Below are positions 5,952 through 11,950 of a DNA stretch of 11,978 nucleotides, piece by piece (the first letter of the stretch is position 1; every line of letters begins with the position of its first letter). Under the pieces are notes generated by a model. It saw only the letters and a list, made by a program, of their open reading frames with translations. It made no database searches and was not told where the DNA came from. Location: assembly GCA_035550315.1 (NCBI GenBank), contig DASZPL010000071.1, positions 1-11,978 of the forward strand, read 5' to 3'. Made by a program: the position numbers and the translations under genes. This DNA is from DASZPL01 sp035550315. Lineage in GTDB: Bacteria > Actinomycetota > Actinomycetes > JAFAQI01.

Positions 5952-7399
5952 GTCGGCAGCCAGTTGCCGTGGAAGCCCTGCGGCACCCGCGCCGGTAGCT
6001 GCACGGTTGCGACCGACTCCAGCGTCGCAGCGTCGAGCAGCGCGAGCTGGCTCCGATCGCACGCCGGGTCGTAGGCGTAGCCCATCAGCACGCCGTCGGC
6101 CTCGTCGGCGTCGGGCCGGTTCGGGACGAAGACGAACTCGCTGAGCTGCCACCCCGGTCCGAACCGGCGGGTTTGGCTGCCGCCGCCTGCCAGGTCGTGC
6201 TTGATGATCTGGTCGCCGTCATCACCGGCTGCGAAGCCGACCGCGTAGCCGTAGCGATGGCGGCGACCGGTGCGACGTTCGTCGATCCGCGGGAACTCCT
6301 GCGAACGATCGTCGAGCCGTTCCTCGCGCACCTTCCCGGCGGCGAGGTCGACGGTCCAGCGGTCGAGCGTCGGCGGCCCTTCGGCCGGTCCGCGGAACTC
6401 GGTCGCGAACACCTTCGGGTGACGCACCACGTCGAGCACCACGCTGCCGTCGTCCGCGTCGAACGCGTTCAGCGGGTGGAACACGTAGCACGGCTCGACG
6501 TCGAACCACCGCACGTCGGCCGCGGTGCCCTCCCGCGGGAGCAGCCCGACGCGCGCGGGGTAACGCGGGTTCCATGAGTACGGGAAGCTGTCGGCGGAGT
6601 ACGGCGCCGACTGGCCCGAGCTGCGGATCATCATTGCCGCGAGGCGTTCGGGAATGGGCAGTCGCCCGACGATCGTCGACAGCGTCGCGATCGCCATCGG
6701 CCGGATCGGGGCCGGGGCACCGCGGCCGGCCCGGCGGACGTCGAACGTGACGGGCAGGTCGTAGATCACGACGTAACGGTCGGTCAGCGAGAAGTCGTGG
6801 ATCATCGGGCTGCCGGTCACTGGGATGTCGACGCTGCGGCGTACCCGGCCGTCGACGCCGGTCACGGTGTAACGCACCCGGTTGCCCCAACCCCAGAAGT
6901 ACGACAGCGCGTGCAGCTCGCCGGTCTCCGGGTCGACGTGGGGATGAGCGGTGTAACCGCCGGCCAACGTGCCGTCGAAGTCACACCGTCCTACGGTCTC
7001 GAGCTCGTCGGACAGCGCGATCGGCCGCGGTCCGGCCTCGATCAGCGCGATCGTCTGGCCGGCGTGGCCGATGACGTTGGTGTTCGGCGAGAGGTCGAGC
7101 CCGGCGTGCGGCCGGCCGGGCGGCGCCGCCTCGCCGAGCCGCCGCGCCGTCTCGCCCGAGCGGACGAAACGGTTGCGGTACCACTGCGCCCGGCCGTCGC
7201 GAAGCCGGACGCCGTGCACCATGCCGTCACCGAGGAACCAGTGGTAGGTGGCCGGATCCGCGCCGATCGGGTTGGGTCCGATTCGCAGGTAGCGACCGTC
7301 GAGATGGTCCGGGATGTGGCCGCTGACCGGCAGATCGGTCACGGTCAGCTCCTCGCGGACCGGCGCGTAGTTGCCCTCGAGATACGGATTGCTCGGCAC
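5942..7399 (-). CDS. carotenoid cleavage oxygenase family protein
   Basis: Non-heme Fe(II) dioxygenase of the RPE65/carotenoid/lignostilbene oxygenase family, 485 residues, full length. All four iron-coordinating histidines of the seven-bladed propeller are in their motifs: H152 in TAHPHVDP, H201 in MIHDFSLT, H308 in FHPLNAFD, and H477 in GFHGNWLP close to the C-terminus. Second-shell acidic motifs EFPRID (368-373) and SEFVFVP (420-426) are also present. The N-terminal GRYLRIGPNP and FLGDGMVHG blocks are typical. No signal peptide is seen, so it is cytoplasmic. GTG 7399 has AGGA eight bases upstream. Family enzymes cleave carotenoids, apocarotenoids or stilbene-like phenylpropanoids. No carotenoid biosynthesis gene is nearby, so the substrate is open. 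Control is probably by the divergent TetR regulator. Confidence 0.95.
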   Translation of the reverse strand: MPSNPYLEGNYAPVREELTVTDLPVSGHIPDHLDGRYLRIGPNPIGADPATYHWFLGDGMVHGVRLRDGRAQWYRNRFVRSGETARRLGEAAPPGRPHAGLDLSPNTNVIGHAGQTIALIEAGPRPIALSDELETVGRCDFDGTLAGGYTAHPHVDPETGELHALSYFWGWGNRVRYTVTGVDGRVRRSVDIPVTGSPMIHDFSLTDRYVVIYDLPVTFDVRRAGRGAPAPIRPMAIATLSTIVGRLPIPERLAAMMIRSSGQSAPYSADSFPYSWNPRYPARVGLLPREGTAADVRWFDVEPCYVFHPLNAFDADDGSVVLDVVRHPKVFATEFRGPAEGPPTLDRWTVDLAAGKVREERLDDRSQEFPRIDERRTGRRHRYGYAVGFAAGDDGDQIIKHDLAGGGSQTRRFGPGWQLSEFVFVPNRPDADEADGVLMGYAYDPACDRSQLALLDAATLESVATVQLPARVPQGFHGNWLPTQA

Positions 7400-7481
7400 G
7401 GCTCATGTCCTTTCGCAGGCGAGGTTGCGACCCGGCGTCGCAACTCTGGCGACACTGCAGCCACAACACTGTTATGGCTCA

Positions 7482-7500
7482 TTCATAACGCCGTTATGAA
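7482..7500. promoter_or_regulatory. perfect 19-bp palindromic operator
   Basis: TTCATAAC (7482-7489), GCC spacer, GTTATGAA (7493-7500): eight-base arms match perfectly. A third half-site, GTTATG (7471-7476), lies 11 bases before the palindrome's left arm. The site covers the -10 and most of the spacer of the oxygenase promoter. It also lies just upstream of the TetR start, as expected for an autoregulated TetR repressor. Confidence 0.8.
7495..7500 (+). promoter_or_regulatory. candidate -10 box of the second TetR gene
   Basis: Because the operator is symmetric, TATGAA also occurs on the plus strand at 7495-7500, 11 bases before GTG 7512. The predicted start site falls near 7507. The transcript would have almost no leader, which fits the absence of a Shine-Dalgarno. 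No convincing -35 is seen. Confidence 0.4.
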
Positions 7501-7511
7501 ACACTGTCAAC

Positions 7512-8138
7512 GTGAGCCCGGTCACGCCAGCCGCCGAGGTCCGCCGCGGGCTGCTGGAGACGGCCGCCCGGTTGCTCGCCGACGAAGGCCCGGCCGCGCT
7601 GTCCACCCGGCGGCTGGCCGCCGAGGTCGGGACGTCGACGATGGCGGTCTACACCCACTTCGGCGGCCTGCCGGCGTTGGTGCGCGCGGTCGTTGGCGAG
7701 GGGTTCGCCCGGCTCGCCGCCCATCTGGAGCGCGTGCCACAGACGGCCGATCCGCTGCACGACCTCGCGGAGCTGGGCGTGGCCTACCGGGCGAATGCGC
7801 TGGAGAACCCGGAGCTTTACGCCGTGATGTTCGGCAGCGCGTCGTTGGGCGGCTATCGGCTGAGCGGCGAGGAACTCAAGGAGGGCCGCTACACCTTCGA
7901 TGTGCTGGTCGCGGCGACCGCGCGGGCGATCGATGCGGGAGTGTTGCGCGCCGGCGACCCGGAGGCGATCGCGTCGCAGCTGTGGAGCGCGCTGCACGGC
8001 TACGTCATGTTGGAGCTCGCCGGGTTCTTCGCGGCCGATCCGGGCGCCGAGCAAGCGGTGTTGCTGCCGCTCATGACCAATTTGGTCGGCTCGCTGCTGG
8101 CGGACCAGCCGCGCCGCCGCCGGCCGCGCACGCGCTAG
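7512..8138 (+). CDS. TetR/AcrR-family regulator, WHG-type C-terminal domain
   Basis: Ligand-responsive repressor, 208 residues. The N-terminal DNA-binding domain spans about 8-55: LLETAARLLADEGPAAL, then STRRLAAEVGTSTMAVYTHF as helix-turn-helix. The C-terminal domain contains LWSALHGYVMLEL, the WxxxHGxxxLE pattern of TetR proteins with a WHG-type ligand domain. GTG 7512 lies 12 bases after a perfect palindrome that is almost certainly its operator. No ribosome binding site is visible, so translation may be leaderless or nearly so. It is divergent from the carotenoid oxygenase gene, its most likely target. Two genes follow on the same strand at short spacing (34 and 9 bases) and may share its transcript. 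The inducer is unknown. Confidence 0.92.
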   Translation: MSPVTPAAEVRRGLLETAARLLADEGPAALSTRRLAAEVGTSTMAVYTHFGGLPALVRAVVGEGFARLAAHLERVPQTADPLHDLAELGVAYRANALENPELYAVMFGSASLGGYRLSGEELKEGRYTFDVLVAATARAIDAGVLRAGDPEAIASQLWSALHGYVMLELAGFFAADPGAEQAVLLPLMTNLVGSLLADQPRRRRPRTR

Positions 8139-8172
8139 CCGACGCCAGCCGGCGCGGCGTACTGTCCATGAC

Positions 8173-8364
8173 GTGATCCTCGGCGAAGTGCTGGCGATTC
8201 TCGGCCTGCTGATCCTGGTGTTCCCGCAGCCGCTGGTCTGGGTCGCCGCCCACTACCGCGGCAGCATGCCGAGCCCGCGCGATGGCGCGACCACGGCACC
8301 CGCCCGGATCGGCGGGCTGCTGCTGCTGATCGCCGGCCTGCTGATCATGCTCGCAATGGGGTAG
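8173..8364 (+). CDS. small two-helix membrane protein, hypothetical
   Basis: A 63-residue protein with two hydrophobic helices (about 2-20 and 44-61) joined by a short polar loop, AHYRGSMPSPRDGATTAPAR. I do not recognise the family with confidence. The N-terminal LGEVLAILGLLILVFPQPLVW is a plausible membrane segment. It starts at GTG 8173 without a strong Shine-Dalgarno. The ATG four bases earlier stops at once (ATG ACG TGA). It sits between TetR and HAD genes, nine bases before the latter, so cotranscription is likely. The membrane prediction is clear; function is unknown. Confidence 0.6.
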   Translation: MILGEVLAILGLLILVFPQPLVWVAAHYRGSMPSPRDGATTAPARIGGLLLLIAGLLIMLAMG

Positions 8365-8373
8365 AGCGATGCC

Positions 8374-9027
8374 GTGACCCGCGGCGTGCTGTTCGACATC
8401 GACGGAACTCTGGTCGACACCAACTACCTGCACACCGTCGCCTGGGGCGAAGCCTTCCGGGTAAACGGCTACGACGTGCCGATGAGCACAATCCACTCGC
8501 TGATCGGCCAAGGCTCCGAGCGCCTGATCAACAGTGCCATCGGACATGACGACGACGCGGTCGTCGACGCGCACTCAGATCTGTACGGCGGCCACCTGCA
8601 CGCGCTGCGGGCCTTCGACGGCGCCGCGGACTTGCTGCGCCGGACGAAACGCGCCGGCCTGCAGGTGGTGTTGGCGACCAGTGCATCCAGTCACGAAGTC
8701 GAGCACCTGCTGCGGGCGATCGACGCCGACGACGCCATCGACCACGTCACCGGCAAGGACGACGTCGAGGCGTCGAAGCCGGAGCCCGACATCGTCGAGG
8801 CGGCGATGTCCGGTGCCGGGCTCACCGCGGAGAACGTGGTCTTCGTCGGCGACGCGGTCTGGGACGTGGTGGCGACGCAGCAACTCGGCGTGGGCTGCGT
8901 CGGAGTGCTCAGCGGCGGGATCGCCGAGGCAGCTCTGCGCGACGCAGGAGCGATCGCGATCTACCGCGACGTCGCCGACCTGTTGGAGGACTTCGACGGG
9001 TCGCCGCTCGGCCAACTCGCGCACTGA
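8374..9027 (+). CDS. HAD-superfamily hydrolase (phosphoglycolate phosphatase/beta-PGM-like)
   Basis: Cytoplasmic phosphatase or phosphomutase of the haloacid dehalogenase superfamily, 217 residues. Motif I is FDIDGTLVD (7-15), with nucleophile D8 and acid/base D10. Motif II is LATSAS (100-105), motif III SKPEPD (134-139) with K135, and motif IV GDAVWD (159-164) with D160 and D164. The helical insert between motifs I and II marks a subfamily I cap, as in phosphoglycolate phosphatases and beta-phosphoglucomutases. The substrate cannot be assigned. GTG 8374 is nine bases after the preceding small gene. An ATG three bases upstream is out of frame and stops immediately. The stop codon directly abuts the stop of the convergent hemerythrin-like gene, with no base between. 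Confidence 0.9.
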   Translation: MTRGVLFDIDGTLVDTNYLHTVAWGEAFRVNGYDVPMSTIHSLIGQGSERLINSAIGHDDDAVVDAHSDLYGGHLHALRAFDGAADLLRRTKRAGLQVVLATSASSHEVEHLLRAIDADDAIDHVTGKDDVEASKPEPDIVEAAMSGAGLTAENVVFVGDAVWDVVATQQLGVGCVGVLSGGIAEAALRDAGAIAIYRDVADLLEDFDGSPLGQLAH

Positions 9028-9570
9028 CTACGAGGCGAGCGCGTCCCGGATCTTGTCGGCAATCGCCGCGAACGGGCCGAGCACGACGTTGGCCAGCGTC
9101 GTCTTCGCGCTCGGGTGGGCGTGGGTCGGCGCGGCCGCCTCGGCCTGCTGGATCCGCTTGCCCATCGTCGCCAGCGTGTCGGTGTCGACATGTTGGCGCA
9201 GCTTCGGAAACTCCTGCGACTCCTCGTGCTGCGCGTGCTCTTCCACGTCGGCCATGAAGTTCTTGAACTGGGTGAGGAAGTTCGGGTCGTCGGCGCCGAG
9301 CTTCTCGAGGTCGGCAAGCATCTGCTTGCCCTCGTTCTCCTCGTCCATCCGCTCCGAAGCGATGTCGCTGCCGTCGGGGACCTTGCTGCGGGTGACCGGC
9401 CGCACCACGATCTCTTCCGCGGTCTCGTGTACGGCGATCAGCTCGCGCAACTCGTCGAAGTTTTGCTGCCGGCTGGCCGGATCCGCCGCATCCGTGACCG
9501 CGGCCATCAACTTGCGAATCTTCTGGTGCTGGGTCTCGAGCAGATCGACCGCGTTGATCGGGTCAGCCAT
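9028..9570 (-). CDS. hemerythrin HHE-domain protein
   Basis: Predicted cytoplasmic di-iron protein of 180 residues with a hemerythrin-like four-helix bundle. Ligand candidates are H15 in ETQHQKIRKL, H48 and E52 in AVHETAEEIVVRPV, and the C-terminal pair H112/H115 with E120 in EEHAQHEESQEFPKL. That is the expected H...HxxxE...HxxxE layout. Family members sense or handle O2, NO, peroxide or iron; actinobacterial ones are often stress-induced. ATG 9570 follows GGGAGG at five bases, a strong ribosome binding site. The frame continues upstream to 9942, but that part is antisense to another gene and I reject it. A SigF/SigB-like promoter fits upstream. It is divergent from the KGG-type gene and convergent with HAD. 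Confidence 0.9.
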   Translation of the reverse strand: MADPINAVDLLETQHQKIRKLMAAVTDAADPASRQQNFDELRELIAVHETAEEIVVRPVTRSKVPDGSDIASERMDEENEGKQMLADLEKLGADDPNFLTQFKNFMADVEEHAQHEESQEFPKLRQHVDTDTLATMGKRIQQAEAAAPTHAHPSAKTTLANVVLGPFAAIADKIRDALAS

Positions 9571-9603
9571 GACATCCTCCCTTGCGCCTGGATGCTGACC
9601 TGC

Positions 9604-9629
9604 CTGCCCGGCGCGGGGGAAGAGAAAAC
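9604..9629 (-). promoter_or_regulatory. SigF/SigB-like promoter of the hemerythrin gene
   Basis: On the minus strand GTTT (9629-9626) is followed by 16 bases and GGGCAG (9609-9604). The actinobacterial general-stress consensus is GTTT-N15-17-GGGTA-type. Transcription would start near 9597, leaving about 27 bases to ATG 9570. The match is good but not exact (C for T in the -10). Confidence 0.42.
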
Positions 9630-9715
9630 GAGCCGCGAGGCGACATCTGACGCACCGTGCCGCCGCATGCTGCCCGGCGAAGCGGGGTAGGGCGGGGCAA
9701 ACAGGAGGTGACGCC

Positions 9716-9949
9716 GTGCCCGGCACTCGCGCAAACGTCAAGAACGAGAAGCAGTACGAAGCGTTGAAAGACAAGGGGATGTCGAAGTCGCGAGCCGCCC
9801 GGATCGCGAACTCGCCCGGCGCGTCCAGCCGTGGTGGCAAGTCGAGCGGCTCGGGGACGACCCGGTCGAACTCGTCGCAGGGTGGCACGACGGCGCAGAA
9901 GAAGAAGGCCGGAAGCAAGGGTGGCAAGGCCACCGCGCGCAAGTCCTAG
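9716..9949 (+). CDS. small basic Lys/Ser/Gly-rich protein (DUF7218/KGG-like)
   Basis: A 77-residue, very basic protein. The N-terminal third, VKNEKQYEALKDKGMSKSRA, looks like a small helical motif of a family I recall as DUF7218 (sometimes labelled Rho termination factor-like). The remainder is low complexity: Ser/Gly-rich linker, then QGGTTAQKKKAGSKGGKATA, resembling the KGG motif of stress-induced bacterial proteins. It may bind nucleic acid through its charge, but that is inference. GTG 9716 follows a perfect AGGAGG (9703-9708) at seven bases. The gene is divergent from the hemerythrin-like gene, which has a stress-type promoter, suggesting shared stress control. Its stop abuts the DUF1360 stop with no gap. 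Confidence 0.78.
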   Translation: MPGTRANVKNEKQYEALKDKGMSKSRAARIANSPGASSRGGKSSGSGTTRSNSSQGGTTAQKKKAGSKGGKATARKS

Positions 9950-10459
9950 TCAGCCTTCCTCGGCCGCCTGCTCGGCTTTGGCGTATGCGAACTGCAGCAG
10001 GTCGGACCCGGCCACCATGGTCAGCACCGATGCGGCGAGCCGGGTCAGCCGCGGCCGCACCACGTAGCCGAACGTCAGCCCGGTCGCGACCCATTGGTCG
10101 AGGCAGAACGGGCAGGTCACAAGTTCGCCGACCGCCTTGCGCACGCCTCGGCCCCGCACTTCCTCCGACAGCTCGGCCGGTCCTGACGTGCCCTCGAACC
10201 TGGTGAACGGCGCCCGCAACGGGCTGGTCACCGGATCCTTGGCGATGCGCCGCGACAACTTGTGGGTCGCGATCGTCAGCAGCGCCAAGTCGCTCCACGA
10301 GATCGACTCGGGCATCGGGATGCGGCGCGCCCGCACTACCGCGGCACCGGCGCCAACGACGGCGGCGTAGGTCGCCATCACCGCCAGGAACGAACCCAGC
10401 GGACGGTCCTCGCCGCCGGCGTACTCCCGCTTCACTTCGTGCAGTTGCTCCGTCGCCAT
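9950..10459 (-). CDS. DUF1360 family membrane protein
   Basis: A 169-residue protein with the DUF1360 pattern: a first hydrophobic helix (about 21-43), SWSDLALLTIATHKLSRRI (54-72), the basic loop KDPVTSPLRAPFTRFEG (74-90), and TCPFCLDQWVATGL (115-128) with the conserved CxxC of C116 and C119. A further hydrophobic helix lies near 139-156. The family occurs in Bacillus and actinobacteria and is linked to spore or stress proteins, but its biochemical role is unknown. ATG 10459 and GTG 10477 are both possible starts; neither has a Shine-Dalgarno. I prefer the ATG because it begins closer to conserved sequence. It converges on the KGG-type gene with directly abutting stops. Confidence 0.85.
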   Translation of the reverse strand: MATEQLHEVKREYAGGEDRPLGSFLAVMATYAAVVGAGAAVVRARRIPMPESISWSDLALLTIATHKLSRRIAKDPVTSPLRAPFTRFEGTSGPAELSEEVRGRGVRKAVGELVTCPFCLDQWVATGLTFGYVVRPRLTRLAASVLTMVAGSDLLQFAYAKAEQAAEEG

Positions 10460-10503
10460 GGCAGGTGGTCTGCCCACTCGTGCGCACGGCTAATGGGGGT
10501 GCG

Positions 10504-10529
10504 CCTGCCCGGTCTTGTGGTCGGGTGGG
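10504..10529 (+). repeat. 11-bp hairpin at the left end of the IS110 leader
   Basis: Bases 10504-10514 pair with 10519-10529 around a TTGT loop. The core is CCCGGTC-TTGT-GGTCGGG, and G-U pairs are allowed. It is the first of two strong hairpins upstream of the recombinase and could be the 5' stem-loop of a bridge RNA. It could instead belong to flanking chromosomal DNA. Confidence 0.45.
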
Positions 10530-10690
10530 GCCTGAGCCGCCGGCGGGATGAGCACTGTGATCGGCAGATCTTTGAGGTCTAGGACTAGAGCGTGCCGCCC
10601 GCCGGTTCTCGGGGAGGCGAGACGACTGGTGGGATGGCGTGCCTGTGAGCACTGATCCATTAGCGCGACGCTGTCTTCCTGCAGGCTCTG
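10504..10690 (+). ncRNA. candidate IS110 bridge RNA region
   Basis: In the IS110 subgroup the bridge RNA is encoded in the noncoding left end just upstream of the recombinase. This 187-base stretch has no gene and is dense in hairpins: 10504-10529, a small AGATC/GGTCT stem-loop (10566-10580), and a 53-nt hairpin at 10590-10642. The last has 7 pairs (10590-10596 with 10636-10642), an internal loop, 9 pairs (10598-10606 with 10625-10633), a 2-base bulge, 5 pairs (TCTCG/CGAGA) and a GGGAGG loop. I could not assign target or donor guide loops, so the RNA's limits are approximate. Confidence 0.4.
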
Positions 10691-10699
10691 TCATAACCG

Positions 10700-11950
10700 A
10701 TGGCAGGAAGGGGCGCTTGGGTGTTGTTCGTTGGGGATGACTGGGCTGAGGATCATCATGACGTTGAAGTCCAGGACGAGACGGGCCGTCGGCTGGCTCG
10801 CCGGAGGCTGCCGGAAGGTGTCGCCGGGGTCGCGCGGTTGCATGAGTTGATCGGTGAGTGCAGCGGGCAGGCTGATGACCCGGCACGGGTCATCGTCGGG
10901 ATCGAGACCGACCGTGGGCCGTGGGTGCAGGCGCTGTTCGCGGCCGGCTATGAGGTGTTCGCGGTCAACCCGCTGTCGGTGGCTCGCTATCGGGAGCGGC
11001 ACCAGACTTCGGGCGCGAAAAGCGACCCTGGGGATGCGCAGGTGCTTGCCGACCTGGTCCGCACCGACCGGCACCGGCACCGGCCGATCGCCGGGGACAG
11101 CGAACTCGCCGAGGCGGTGAAGGTGCTGGCCCGGGCGCACCAGTCGATGTGCTGGATGCGTGGGCAGCAGGCCAACCAGCTGCGTTCGACGCTGCGGGAG
11201 TTCTACCCGGCAGCGTTGGAGGCCTTCGACGAGCTGACCCATCCCGACGCATTGTCGGTGTTGGCGGTCGCGCCGAGCCCGGCCCGCGGCCGCGCGCTGT
11301 CCCGGTCGAAGATCGCCGCCGCGTTGCGCCGCGGGGGCCGGCAGCGCAACGTCGACGCCCGTGCCGAAGTGATCCAGGCGGCACTGCGCACCGAGCAGCT
11401 TGAGCAGCCGCCGCTGGTCGCCGACGCGTTCGCTGCCACCGTGACGGTGCTCGTCAACGTGCTCACCGCCTCCATCAACGGCGTCGCCGAGCTGGAGAGG
11501 CAGCTCGAGGCGTCTTTTGGCCAGCACCCGGACGCTGAGGTGATCCGGTCCCAGCCGGGACTGGGCACCGTGCTCGGCGCCCGGGTGCTCGCCGAGTTCG
11601 GAGACGACCCCGCCCGCTACGCCACCGTGAAAGGCCGCAGGAACTACGCCGGCACATCCCCGATCACCAAAGCATCCGGCAAGAGCCACGTCGTGCTCGC
11701 TCGGCACAAAGTGAACAAGCGACTGCGCGACGCGCTGCGCCAACAGGCGTTCGCCGCGCTCAACGTCTCCCCCGGCGCCCGGGCCTACTATGACAAGCAC
11801 CGCGCCGCCGGCGACACCCACGACAAAGCCCTACGCGCAGTCGCGAACCGCCTCGTCGGCGTCCTCCACGGCTGCCTCCGCCACGGCGCCCGCTACGACG
11901 AGCACACCGCCTGGGCCGCGCACACCAACTCATCGACAGCGGCTGCTTGA
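10700..11950 (+). CDS. IS110-family transposase (DEDD recombinase)
   Basis: Full-length recombinase of 416 residues. The N-terminal DEDD domain has D14 in VGDDWAEDHH, E69 in GIETDRG, and D109/D112 in KSDPGDAQVLADL, the complete RuvC-like set. A coiled central region (about 135-280) leads to the C-terminal Transposase_20 domain: SQPGLGTVLGARVLAEFGD (284-302), then YAGTSPITKASGKS (316-329) with likely catalytic serine S326. No frameshift or internal stop is present, so the element may be active. ATG 10700 gives the longest frame. GTG 10721, seven bases after GGAAGGGG, would begin the protein at VLFVGDDWAED, where relatives I recall tend to start, and may be the true start. Such enzymes insert the element at sites chosen by a bridge RNA. 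Confidence 0.95.
   Translation: MAGRGAWVLFVGDDWAEDHHDVEVQDETGRRLARRRLPEGVAGVARLHELIGECSGQADDPARVIVGIETDRGPWVQALFAAGYEVFAVNPLSVARYRERHQTSGAKSDPGDAQVLADLVRTDRHRHRPIAGDSELAEAVKVLARAHQSMCWMRGQQANQLRSTLREFYPAALEAFDELTHPDALSVLAVAPSPARGRALSRSKIAAALRRGGRQRNVDARAEVIQAALRTEQLEQPPLVADAFAATVTVLVNVLTASINGVAELERQLEASFGQHPDAEVIRSQPGLGTVLGARVLAEFGDDPARYATVKGRRNYAGTSPITKASGKSHVVLARHKVNKRLRDALRQQAFAALNVSPGARAYYDKHRAAGDTHDKALRAVANRLVGVLHGCLRHGARYDEHTAWAAHTNSSTAAA

Larger units (their letters stand above)
7482..7510 (-). promoter_or_regulatory. near-consensus promoter of the carotenoid oxygenase gene
   Basis: On the minus strand TTGACA (7510-7505) is followed by 17 bases and TATGAA (7487-7482). The -35 is a perfect consensus and the -10 has 4 of 6 matches, with optimal spacing. 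Transcription would begin near 7475, giving a leader of about 75 bases to GTG 7399. The palindromic operator is embedded in it. Confidence 0.7.

Noticed and set aside
5289..6152. 287-codon minus-strand frame across the DinB-like gene
   Set aside because: Shadow composition; the opposite strand has the MDMPI motifs and a strong ribosome binding site.
6797..8176. 459-codon plus-strand frame over the oxygenase and TetR genes
   Set aside because: Frame bias artefact; it spans a divergent promoter region and two firmly assigned genes in other frames.
9685..9690. GGGTAG as a SigF/SigB -10 for the KGG-type gene
   Set aside because: No GTTT-like -35 at 15-17 bases upstream, so not listed as a feature.
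9571..9942. N-terminal extension of the hemerythrin protein to 304 residues
   Set aside because: The extension is antisense to the KGG-type gene; ATG 9570 has a strong GGGAGG site and starts at the hemerythrin domain.
9738..10886. 382-codon minus-strand frame across DUF1360 and the IS left end
   Set aside because: Pro/Arg/Ser-rich shadow running from a chromosomal gene into the IS; no motif.
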